The notes under the pieces were generated by a model. It was given only the letters and a program-made list of their open reading frames with translations, did no database searches and was not told the DNA's origin. This document shows positions 51,101 to 63,100 of a stretch of 64,000 nt of DNA, piece after piece (position 1 is the first letter of the stretch; the number at the start of each line of letters is the position of its first letter). This DNA comes from Panagrolaimus kolymaensis (taxonomy: Eukaryota; Nematoda; Chromadorea; Rhabditida; Panagrolaimidae), in NCBI GenBank assembly GCA_028622995.1, contig JAJQJQ010000021.1, positions 744,001-808,000 of the forward strand, given 5' to 3'. Made by a program: the position numbers and the translations under genes.

Positions 51101-54100
51101 TTCGTTGACGTTTTTCTTCTTCTTCACGCCTTATGGCAGCTTCATCTCGCTTCTTTTTTAACTCCTCTGCCAAAATTTTAGCTTCATCATCTTTTATATC
51201 GGAAATACTGGGGCGTCCTTTTTTATCTGCGGCTTCTTTGCCTTGTTTTAAAGCTTCTTCAAGTTTGAGGCGAGTTTCTTCTTCAACTTTCTTTTTAGCT
51301 TCGAGTTCCAATCTTTTTTGTTCTTCAAGTTCAGCCTTTTTGCGTTCTTGATCTTCCTTCTTTTTAGTTGCAATTTCAGCTTTCTTTGCAGCTTCTGCAT
51401 CCGCGGCTTCCTTCTTTTTACGCTCTTCTTCTTCCTTTTGTTTTTTCAAGGCTTCTTCTGCTGCTTTACGTTTGGCTTTCATTTCTTCGTCAGCCTTTTT
51501 CTTGGCTTCTTCAAGCTTCTTTTGCTCAACTTCTTTTTTAGCTTCAGCAAGTGAAGGTCGTCGCCCTTCAGCTTCCTTTTTACGGTCAGCCTCTTCTTGT
51601 CGACGCATTTCAAGCTCTTCTTTTCTAGCTTTAATTTCTTCCTGTCGCTTAGCTTCTTCATCCGTGATTAACTCAGGTTGAGCTTCAGCTTTAGGACCGA
51701 CAGCTTCCTCTGGTTTATTAAGTTGTTCAATACTGGATTTACGTTTTTTAAGAGTTTTCTTTTTGGTTGGTTCAGCGACTTCTTCACCACCTGGTTTAAC
51801 TTCTTCAAGTTGTTTTAATTCTGTTTTAACTGAAACTTCTTCCACAACGGATTTTGTTCCATTGGCTTGTGATTGTTCACTTTCCTTTTTAACAGCTTCC
51901 GCTTCAAGTTCTGCACGCTTCTTTGCTGCAGATTCTCGTCTTTGTTTTAATAATTCTTGTAAATTTTTGGGTGGACCTTCTTCATTAACATCAGTTGGCT
52001 TTTCAGCTACAGGTGGTTTTTCTGGAACAGGTGGTTTATCTTTGCCCTCTGTTTTTGGCGGAATTTCAGGTTTAGCCTTTTCTTCATCACCCTTTTTCTT
52101 TAATTCTACTTCTTTTTTAGTTTTTTCTTCCTCCACTTTCTTTTTCGCTATTTCTTCAGCTTCTGCCTTCTTTTTACTTTCAGCATCTAATTTTGCTTTA
52201 TCCTCTTCAGTCTTTTTCTTTGCAGCGGTTTCAGCTTCGACTTTCTTTTTAGCTTCGGCATCAGCTTTAGCTTTATCTTCTTCGGCCTTCTTTTTGGCCG
52301 CTACATCAGCTTCAGCTTTTTTCTTAGCTTCAGCATCTGCTTTAGCTTTTTCATCATCGGCCTTCTTTTGGGCTGCTGCTGCATCAACTTCTGCCTTTTT
52401 CTTAGCATCGTTCTCTGATTTTTTCTTTGCATCAGCTGCGGCATTTAATTTTTCTTCCTCAACTTTTTTCTTTGAATCTGCTTCCAGTTCGAATTTCTTT
52501 TTAATATCTGCATCTTGTTTCGATTTCTCCTCGTAAGCCTTTTTCTTAACTTCTTCTTCTCCAGCATGTTTTGTTTCTTCAGATTTAGCTGCTTGCCCTT
52601 CCATCTTTGCTTCATCAGGTTTTAGCTGTTCAAGACTAGATTTTCGTTTTTTCAATGTTTTCTTTTTAGCTGGTTCAGTCGAGGCTTCTTCTGTTATTTG
52701 TTTTACTCCTTCCTCCATTTTTAATTCACTTTTAACTAAAGTTTCTTCAACAACTCCTTTTGTTTCGGGTGCTTGAGGCTGTTTTTCCATTTCCTTTTTA
52801 GCATCTTCCGATTCAAGTTCTGCACGCTTCTTAGCTGCAGATTCTCGTCTTTGCTTTAATAATTCTTGCAAATTTTTTGGTTGTGCCTCTTCTTTAACTT
52901 CAGCTGGTTTTTCTGCTGCAGATGTTTTTTCTGGAATTGGAGGTTTTTCTTTGGCTTCAACTTTATCTACTGGTGCTAACTTTGCTATAAGGGCAGTTTC
53001 AGCAGTTGCTTCTCCTTGAGCATCTTGACTTTTTGCATCTATGGCTTTTGATTTGAAATCAAATCCTGTTGAAACGTCTTCAGCAGTAGCTTCAACAGCT
53101 TTTGTTTGTGCAGGTTTAGTAGGTGCTTGGTTTTTAGCCTCCGCTTCAAGTTCGGCTTTTTTCTTTGCTGCAGATTCTCTTCGCTGTTTTAATAATTCTT
53201 GTAAATTTTTTGGTTGAGCTTCCTCTTTAACATCTTTAACTTCCGTCGGTTTTTCTGTAGGATGCTTTTCTGCAATTTCGGGCTTTTCTAATGTTGTCTT
53301 TTTACCTTTCTCGAGTTCAATCCTTTTATTTTCTTCAAATTTCTTTTTAGCTTCAGCTTCCGCCAAAGTTTTACGTTTTTCTTCTTCATCTTTGGAAACT
53401 TTAGCTTTGGCTTCATCATCATGCTTCTTTTTAGCATCTACAGCTTCTATTTCCTTCTTTTCTCGCTCTAGTTTTTGGGCTTCTTCTAATTTAGTTTTTT
53501 CAATCTTTTCTGCCTCCTTTTTGGCATCTTCATCGATTTTCTTTTTAGCTTCCAATTCAGCGAGGCGTTTCTTTTCAATCCCATCTGCTTTGTTTTTAGC
53601 GGCTTCAGCTTGTTGCTTTTTCTTTTCAGCTTCTTCTTTAGCCTTTGCTTCTTCTTCAGCTTTTTTAGTTGGTTTAAGCTTTTTGGCTTCTTCCGCAGCT
53701 TTAGCGTCATCTTCTTTCTTCTTTTTAGCAGCTTCAAGTTCAGATTTTTTCTTGGCTTCTGCCTCATCTTTAGCCTTCTTTTCATCGGCTTCTTTCTTCT
53801 TTTTAGAGTCAACTTCAGCTTGCTCCTTTTCTTTCTTCTGTCGTTTTTGAAGCTCCATCTTTTCAGCTTCTTCAAGCTTTGTTTTTTCGCCTTTTTCTCT
53901 TTCAACCTTTGCTAAATCTTCGTTAGCCTTTTTCTTTGCAGCCCATTCATCTTCAAGCTTTTTAGCAGCTTCGGCATCCGCTTTTTCTTTAGCTGCTAAA
54001 TCTGCTTTACGTTTAGCTTCAGCGTCAATTTTCTTTTGAGCATCTTCTTCAACCTTTTTCTTGGCTGCTTCTTCTCGTTTCTTTTTAAGAATTTCAGCCA

Positions 54101-57100
54101 TATTTTTTGGATCTTCTGGTTTATCTTCCTCTGGCTTTTTGGCTACTTTGAGCTTTTTAGCTTCTTCGTCTGCTTTTTCTTGACCGATTTTTTTATTCAA
54201 ATTATCCGCCTCAACCTTCTTTTGCTCATCCATTTGTTTGTCTGCAACATTTTTATCTGATTCTGCCGCTTGCTTTTGTTGTTCTTGAACTATTGGTTTT
54301 TTTGCTTCCTCTTCAAGTTCTGCCCGCTTTTTAGCACCAGATTCTCTTCGTTGTTTGAGCATTTCTGCTAGACTCTTTGGTTGGGGTTCTTCTTTATGTT
54401 CCTTTGGTTTTTCTTCAATTGACAGCTTTTCTGGGACTATTGGTTTCTCTAATGAAGTCTTTTTACCATTTTCAAGTTTGGCAGCTTCTTCATCTTCCTT
54501 TTTCTTAATTTCCAAATCTGCATCCCGTTTTTGTTCTACTTCGGTAGCTGCTTTCTTTTTATCAACGATATCTGATAATTTCTTTTTCTCTGCTTCAGAA
54601 TCCACTTTTTTCTTTGAAGCTTCAGAATCAGTTTGCTTCTTCTGTTCTGTTTCTTCTTTAGCTTTCGCTTCATATTCGGCCTTTTTAACGGATGCAAGTT
54701 TTTTGGTTTCCTCCGCTGCTTTGGCTTCATTTTCTTTCTTAGCTGCAGCTTCAGCTTCTTCCTTGGCCTTCTTTTCTTCGGCATCTTTTTTCTTTGCTGC
54801 TTCAGCTTTAGCCTTTTCTCCCATGTATTTTTTAGGAGCTGGGGATGGCGGTTCTTTTACTTCTGGAGCTTGCTTTTCTAAAGCTTTATCAGGCTGAGGA
54901 ATTTCTGGTGTTTCCAATTCTTCAGGCTTTTTTAATTGTTCCAAACTTGATTTTCTCTTTTTAAGAGTCTTCTTTTTAGTTGCAGATTCTTCAGCTTCTG
55001 CACTTTTAGCGACATCGGTTTGGACTGTTGGGGCTTGGCTAATTTCAACTTGACTAATTATCGCCGCTTCTTTAACCATGGATTCCATGGCTTGACGATG
55101 TTTTTCAGTTGCAATTCGATCCAATTCTCGATATTTTTCTGCAGCTTTTCGAATTTCTTCATCCGCTTCAGCTTCACGCAATTTTCCTTCAGCTTTCATT
55201 TTTGCAATTAAAGCCATTTGTTTTTCTTCTTCAATGCGTCTTAATTTTTTATCATCGTCAAATCGATCATCTCTTTTTTTCATCAGTTCATCTGCCATTC
55301 GTTTAGCTTCATCATCGAGAGGTTCAGGAGTGGCAGGGCGACCTTTTTGTGCAGCAATTTCTTTACCTTGTTTTAAAGCAGCTTCTATTTTATTTTTTGC
55401 TTCTTCTTCAGCTTTTGTTTTTTCTTCAATAACTTTTTGTTGAGCTGCTTCTTTTTCAGCTTTTTTCTGTGCAACTTCTTCTTGCTTTTTCACTGCAATC
55501 ATGGCTTTCTTTGCCGCCTCAACTTCAGAAGCTTCTTTTTTCTTTAATTCCGCTTCTTCTTTATCTTTTTTAAGTTTATCTGCTTGCTCTTGCCTCTTTT
55601 TCTTTAAATCCTCTTCTTGTTTTCGTTTAATTTCTTCGATCTTTGCCTTTTCGGCTTCTTTTTTAGCTTCGACCATTGCAACTTTTTGGGCTTCAGCATT
55701 TTTCTTTATTTCCATTTCCGCTTCTTTTCGCTTTTCCAAAATTGCATTTAATTCAGCGGCGCTTTGAACATTTTCAACTTCAGCTAAAGATGGTTTCGTA
55801 ACAGTTTCAATTACAACTTCCTCAATTGGGATGCCTTTTTGCCTTGCTATTTTAGCTTTTTGTCGATCTTCTCTTCTCACAATAATATCTTCTTCCGCTT
55901 TAGCTAATGATTTTTCAATTCTTTTCAAATCATCCATTTTCCATGATGCACCAAAAATGCGAGATTGGGGACTTAATAAAGCACTTTCTGCATCGGAGAC
56001 TTCTGTTGAAGTGGTGTCAATAGAAATTTCACTTTCAGCAGCTACAGTTTTTTCTTGTGTAGTAGTTTTGTCAACTTCTTTCTTCGCGGCTGCATAAGAA
56101 GGTCGACGAAGTGTCTTTTTCTTTTGAGCCTCTTCTTGAGGAAGTTCATGTTTATTGGGTTCAACTTTTTCCAAGGGTTTGGTTTCTTCAGCTTTAGCTT
56201 CAGTCTTTGCTTCATCAGGTTTGAGTTGTTCAAGACTAGATTTTCGCTTTTTGAGAGTTTTCTTTTTAGTTGGTTCACCCTCACCGTCTATTGCTGGTTT
56301 AACTTCTTCCTGCATTTTTACTTCGCTTTTAACTAAAATTTCTTCAACAACTGCTTTTGGTTCGGTTGCTTGAGGTTGTTGATGAAATTCCTTTTTAGAA
56401 GCATCCGCTTCAAGTTCTGCACGCTTCTTTGTTGCAGATTCTCGTCTTTGCTTTAACAATTCTTGCGAATTTTTGGGTTTTGCGTCTTCTTTAACTTCAG
56501 CTGCTTTTTCTGCCTCAGATGGTTTTTCTGGAACTGGAGGTTTTTCTTTTGGTTCAGGTTTAGCTTCAATTTTTGTTTTTTCCTCTTCAAGTTTTTTCAA
56601 CTTAATGGCTTCATCTTTGGGTTTTGTTTTTGGTTGAACTTCTGATTTATCATTCCCTTCTTCGAGAGGTTTCTTTATTTCAATTTCTACTTGCTTGGAT
56701 TCAGTGGCAACGTCCAATTCTGAGCCTGTAATTAAAATGATTTTTTATTTATTTGTTTTTTTGGTTTAGCAGTAACTTTATATCAAAAATTTTAATTGAT
56801 ATAAATCGTTATTCTTATTCACTATTAATTTTTTCCAGAGAGTAAAGAAAGAATTTAATGGTTTTAAATTATAAAATAATAAAAATAATCTTAATTTTTC
56901 TTACAAATTATATATTTCGTTTAGCAATAATTATGTTTTAGTTGCAATAAAATTTCAATTAGTGATTATAAAATATTGCCCAAAAAGCTAAAGTAAAAAG
57001 GATTTAGCATTATTTACAAAAAAAAGTTTGTTTTATAGTAAATATTTATGAGAAGAATATTTATTATAAAAGAAAAATTTAAAATCAAAAAATAAAAATT

Positions 57101-60100
57101 AGAAAAACTATTTGAATTAAAATAATTTTTTTTTGCTATTATAGAAAATGGTAAAAAATTTCGCAAAAAATAAATGATAAAATAAAAAAGCATTGAAAAT
57201 TTTAATTCCGAATATATAAAAAAAAATAAATACCTTGGGGAACGGCTGGTTTAGTATCAGCTTCTTTTTTCACTTCCTCTTGCTTTTTCTTGGCTTCTGC
57301 ATCAGCTTTAATTTTATCTTCATCTGCTTTTTTCTTAGCAGCAATATCTGCATCCGCTTTCTTTTTAGCTTCAGCATCAGCTTTAGCTTTATCTTCATCG
57401 GCCTTCTTTTTGGCTGCAACATCAGCATCTGCCTTTTTCTTGGCTTCAGCATCAGCTTTAGCTTTATCTTCATCGGCCTTCTTTTTGGCTGCAACATCAG
57501 CATCTGCCTTTTTCTTGCCTTCAGCATCTGTTTTAATTTCCTCGGGTTTCTTAGCTTCCTCTGGCTTTTTAGCTTCCTCGGGTTTCTTTTTAGCATCGAG
57601 TTCAGCTTTTTTCTTGGCTTCGGCTTCAGCTTTAATTTTATCTTCATCAGCCTTTTTCATTGCAGCTATATCTGCATCCGCTTTCTTTTTAGCTTCAGCA
57701 TCAGCTTTAGCTTTATCTTCATCGGCCTTCTTTTTGGCTGCAACATCAGCATCTGCCTTTTTCTTGGCTTCAGCATCTGTTTTAATTTCCTCGGGTTTCT
57801 TAGCTTCCTCTGGCTTTTTAGCTTCCTCGGGTTTCTTTTTAGCATCGAGTTCAGCTTTTTTCTTGGCTTCGGCTTCAGCTTTAATTTTATCTTCATCAGC
57901 CTTTTTCATTGCAGCTATATCTGCATCCGCTTTCTTTTTAGCTTCAGCATCAGCTTTAGCTTTATCTTCATCGGCCTTCTTTTTGGCTGCAACATCAGCA
58001 TCTGCCTTTTTCTTGGCTTCAGCATCTGTTTTAATTTCCTCGGGTTTCTTAGCTTCCTCTGGCTTTTTAGCTTCCTCGGGTTTCTTTTTAGCATCGAGTT
58101 CAGCTTTTTTCTTGGCTTCAGCTTCAGCTTTAATTTTATCTTCATCAGCCTTTTTCTTTGCAGCTATATCAGCCTTTGCTTTATCTTCATCTGCTTTTTT
58201 CTTAGCAGCAATATCTGCATCCGCTTTCTTTTTAGTTTCAGCATCAGCTTTAGCTTTATCTTCATCGGCCTTCTTTTTGGCTGCAATATCAGCATCTGCC
58301 TTTTTCTTGGCTTCGACATCTGTTTTAATTTCCTCGGGTTTCTTAGCTTCCTCTGGCTTTTTAGCTTCCTCGGGTTTCTTTTTAGCATCGAGTTCAGCTT
58401 TTTTCTTGGCTTCGGCATAAGCTTTAATTTTATCTTCATCAGCCTTTTTCTTTGCAGCTATATCAGCCTTTGCTTTATCTTCATCTGCTTTTTTCTTAGC
58501 AGCAATATCGGCATCCGCTATCTTTTTAGCTTCAGCATCAGCTTTAGCTTTATCTTCATCGGCCTTCTTTTTGGCTGCAACATCAGCATCTGCCTTTTTC
58601 TTGCCTTCAGCATCTGTTTTAATTTCCTCGGTTTTCTTAGCTTCCTCTGGCTTTTTAGCTTCCTCGGGTTTCTTTTTAGCATCGAGTTCAGCTTTTTTCT
58701 TAGTTTCTGCATCATCTTTAATTTTATCTTCATCTGCTTTTTTCTTAGCAGCAATATCTGCATCCGCTTTCTTTTTAGCTTCAGCATCAGCTTTAGCTTT
58801 ATCTTCATCGGCCTTCTTTTTGGCTGCAACATCAGCATCTGCCTTTTTCTTGCCTTCAGCATCTGTTTTAATTTCCTCGGGTTTCTTAGCTTCCTCTGGC
58901 TTTTTAGCTTCCTCGGGTTTCTTTTTAGCATCGAGTTCAACTTTTTTCTTGGCTTCGGCTTCAGCTTTAATTTTATCTTCATCAGCCTTTTTCATTGCAG
59001 CTATATCTGCATCCGCTTTCTTTTTAGCTTCAGCATCAGCTTTAGCTTTATCTTCATCGGCCTTCTTTTTGGCTGCAACATCAGCATCTGCCTTTTTCTT
59101 GGCTTCAGCATCTGTTTTAATTTCCTCGGGTTTCTTAGCTTCCTCTGGCTTTTTAGCTTCCTCGGGTTTCTTTTTAGCATCGAGTTCAGCTTTTTTCTTG
59201 GCTTCGGCTTCAGCTTTAATTTTATCTTCATCAGCCTTTTTCTTTGCAGCTATATCAGCCTTTGCTTTATCTTCATCTGCTTTTTTCTTAGCAGCAATAT
59301 CTGCATCCGCTTTCTTTTTAGCTTCAGCATCAGCTTTAGCTTTATCTTCATCGGCCTTCTTTTTGGCTGCAACATCAGCATCTGCCTTTTTCTTGCCTTC
59401 AGCATCTGTTTTAATTTCCTCGGGTTTCTTAGCTTCCTCTGGCTTTTTAGCTTCCTCGGGTTTCTTTTTAGCATCGAGTTCAGCTTTTTTCTTGGCTTCA
59501 GCTTCAGCTTTAATTTTATCTTCATCAGCCTTTTTCTTTGCAGCTATATCAGCCTTTGCTTTATCTTCATCTGCTTTTTTCTTAGCAGCAATATCTGCAT
59601 CCGCTTTCTTTTTAGCTTCAGCATCAGCTTTAGCTTTATCTTCATCGGCCTTCTTTTTGGCTGCAACATCAACATCTGCCTTTTTCTTGTCTTCGGCATC
59701 TGTTTTAATTTCTTCGGGTTTCTTAGCTTCCTCTGGCTTTTTAGCTTCCTCTGGTTTCTTTTTAGCATCGAGTTCAGCTTTTTTCTTGGCTTCAGCATCA
59801 GCTTTTATTTTATCTTCATCAGCCTTTTTCTTTGCAGCTATATCAGCCTTTGCTTTATCTTCATCTGCTTTTTTCTTAGCAGCAATATCGGCATCCGCTT
59901 TCTTTTTAGCTTCAGCATCAGCTTTAGCTTTATCTTCATCGGCCTTCTTTTTGGCTGCAACATCAGCATCTGCCTTTTTCTTGCCTTCAGCATCTGTTTT
60001 AATTTCCTCGGGTTTCTTAGCTTCCTCTGGCTTTTTAGCTTCCTCGGGTTTCTTTTTAGCATCGAGTTCAGCTTTTTTCTTGGCTTCTGCATCAGCTTTA

Positions 60101-63100
60101 ATTTTATCTTCATCTGCTTTTTTCTTAGCAGCAATATCTGCATCCGCTTTCTTTTTAGCTTCAGCATCAGCTTTAGCTTTATCTTCATCGGCCTTCTTTT
60201 TGGCTGCAACATCAGCATCTGCCTTTTTCTTGCCTTCAGCATCTGTTTTAATTTCCTCGGGTTTCTTAGCTTCCTCTGGCTTTTTAGCTTCCTCGGGTTT
60301 CTTTTTAGCATCGAGTTCAGCTTTTTTCTTGGCTTCGGCTTCAGCTTTAATTTTATCTTCATCAGCCTTTTTCTTTGCAGCTATATCAGCCTTTGCTTTA
60401 TCTTCATCTGCTTTTTTCTTAGCAGCAATATCTGCATCCGCTTTCTTTTTAGCTTCAGCATCAGCTTTAGCTTTATCTTCATCGGCCTTCTTTTTGGCTG
60501 CAATATCAGCATCTGCCTTTTTCTTGGCTTCGGCATCTGTTTTAATTTCCTCGGGTTTCTTAGCTTCCTCTGGCTTTTTAGCTTCCTCGGGTTTCTTTTT
60601 AGCATCGAGTTCAGCTTTTTTCTTGGCTTCGGCATAAGCTTTAATTTTATCTTCATCAGCCTTTTTCTTTGCAGCTATATCAGCCTTTGCTTTATCTTCA
60701 TCTGCTTTTTTCTTAGCAGCAATATCGGCATCCGCTATCTTTTTAGCTTCAGCATCAGCTTTAGCTTTATCTTCATCGGCCTTCTTTTTGGCTGCAACAT
60801 CAGCATCTGCCTTTTTCTTGCCTTCAGCATCTGTTTTAATTTCCTCGGTTTTCTTAGCTTCCTCTGGCTTTTTAGCTTCCTCGTGTTTCTTTTTAGCATC
60901 GAGTTCAGCTTTTTTCTTGGCTTCTGCATCAGCTTTAATTTTATTTTCATCTGCTTTTTTCTTAGCAGCAATATCTGCATCCGCTTGCTTTTTAGCTTCA
61001 GCATCAGCTTTTGCTTTATCATCATCGGCCTTCTTTTTGGCTGCAACATCAGCATCTGCCTTTTTCTTGGCTTCGGCATCTGTTTTAATTTCCTCGGGTT
61101 TCTTAGCTTCCTCTGGCTTTTTAGCTTCCTCGGGTTTCTTTTTAGCATCGAGTTCAGCTTTTTTCTTGGCTTCGGCATAAGCTTTAATTTTATCTTCATC
61201 AGCCTTTTTCTTTGCAGCTATATCAGCCTTTGCTTTATCTTCATCTGCTTTTTTCTTAGCAGCAATATCTGCATCCGCTTTCTTTTTAGCTTCAGCATCA
61301 GCTTTAGCTTTATCTTCATCGGCCTTCTTTTTGGCTGCAATATCAGCATCTGCCTTTTTCTTGGCTTCGGCATCTGTTTTAATTTCCTCGGGTTTCTTAG
61401 CTTCCTCTGGCTTTTTAGCTTCCTCGGGTTTCTTTTTAGCATCGAGTTCAGCTTTTTTCTTGGCTTCGGCATAAGCTTTAATTTTATCTTCATCAGCCTT
61501 TTTCTTTGCAGCTATATCAGCCTTTGCTTTATCTTCATCTGCTTTTTTCTTAGCAGCAATATCGGCATCCGCTATCTTTTTAGCTTCAGCATCAGCTTTA
61601 GCTTTATCTTCATCGGCCTTCTTTTTGGCTGCAACATCAGCATCTGCCTTTTTCTTGCCTTCAGCATCTGTTTTAATTTCCTCGGTTTTCTTAGCTTCCT
61701 CTGGCTTTTTAGCTTCCTCGTGTTTCTTTTTAGCATCGAGTTCAGCTTTTTTCTTGGCTTCTGCATCAGCTTTAATTTTATCTTCATCTGCTTTTTTCTT
61801 AGCAGCAATATCTGCATCCGCTTGCTTTTTAGCTTCAGCATCAGCTTTTGCTTTATCATCATCGGCCTTCTTTTTGGCTGCAACATCAGCATCTGCCTTT
61901 TTCTTGGCTTCGGCATCTGTTTTAATTTCCTCGGGTTTCTTAGCTTCCTCTGGCTTTTTAGCTTCCTCGGGTTTCTTTTTAGCATCGAGTTCAGCTTTTT
62001 TCTTGGCTTCGGCATAAGCTTTAATTTTATCTTCATCAGCCTTTTTCTTTGCAGCTATATCAGCCTTTGCTTTATCTTCATCTGCTTTTTTCTTAGCAGC
62101 AATATCGGCATCCGCTATCTTTTTAGCTTCAGCATCAGCTTTAGCTTTATCTTCATCGGCCTTCTTTTTGGCTGCAACATCAGCATCTGCCTTTTTCTTG
62201 CCTTCAGCATCTGTTTTAATTTCCTCGGTTTTCTTAGCTTCCTCTGGCTTTTTAGCTTCCTCGTGTTTCTTTTTAGCATCGAGTTCAGCTTTTTTCTTGG
62301 CTTCTGCATCAGCTTTAATTTTATCTTCATCTGCTTTTTTCTTAGCAGCAATATCTGCATCCGCTTGCTTTTTAGCTTCAGCATCAGCTTTTGCTTTATC
62401 ATCATCGGCCTTCTTTTTGGCTGCAACATCAGCATCTGCCTTTTTCTTGGCTTCGGCATCTGTTTTAATTTCCTCGGGTTTCTTAGCTTCCTCTGGCTTT
62501 TTAGCTTCCTCGGGTTTCTTTTTAGCATCGAGTTCAGCTTTTTTCTTGGCTTCGGCATAAGCTTTAATTTTATCTTCATCAGCCTTTTTCTTTGCAGCTA
62601 TATCAGCCTTTGCTTTATCTTCATCTGCTTTTTTCTTAGCAGCAATATCTGCATCCGCTTTCTTTTTAGCTTCAGCATCAGCTTTAGCTTTATCTTCATC
62701 GGCCTTCTTTTTGGCTGCAATATCAGCATCTGCCTTTTTCTTGGCTTCGGCATCTGTTTTAATTTCCTCGGGTTTCTTAGCTTCCTCTGGCTTTTTAGCT
62801 TCCTCGGGTTTCTTTTTAGCATCGAGTTCAGCTTTTTTCTTGGCTTCGGCATAAGCTTTAATTTTATCTTCATCAGCCTTTTTCTTTGCAGCTATATCAG
62901 CCTTTGCTTTATCTTCATCTGCTTTTTTCTTAGCAGCAATATCGGCATCCGCTATCTTTTTAGCTTCAGCATCAGCTTTAGCTTTATCTTCATCGGCCTT
63001 CTTTTTGGCTGCAACATCAGCATCTGCCTTTTTCTTGCCTTCAGCATCTGTTTTAATTTCCTCGGTTTTCTTAGCTTCCTCTGGCTTTTTAGCTTCCTCG

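Noticed and set aside
58571..60637. 688-codon open frame on the plus strand opposite the titin repeats (rich in Ser, Ala, Phe, Leu)
   Set aside because: It is the antisense shadow of the Lys/Ala/Glu/Asp repeat; those codons give few stops in the complement. It has the same period as the sense repeat and no independent domain or start context.
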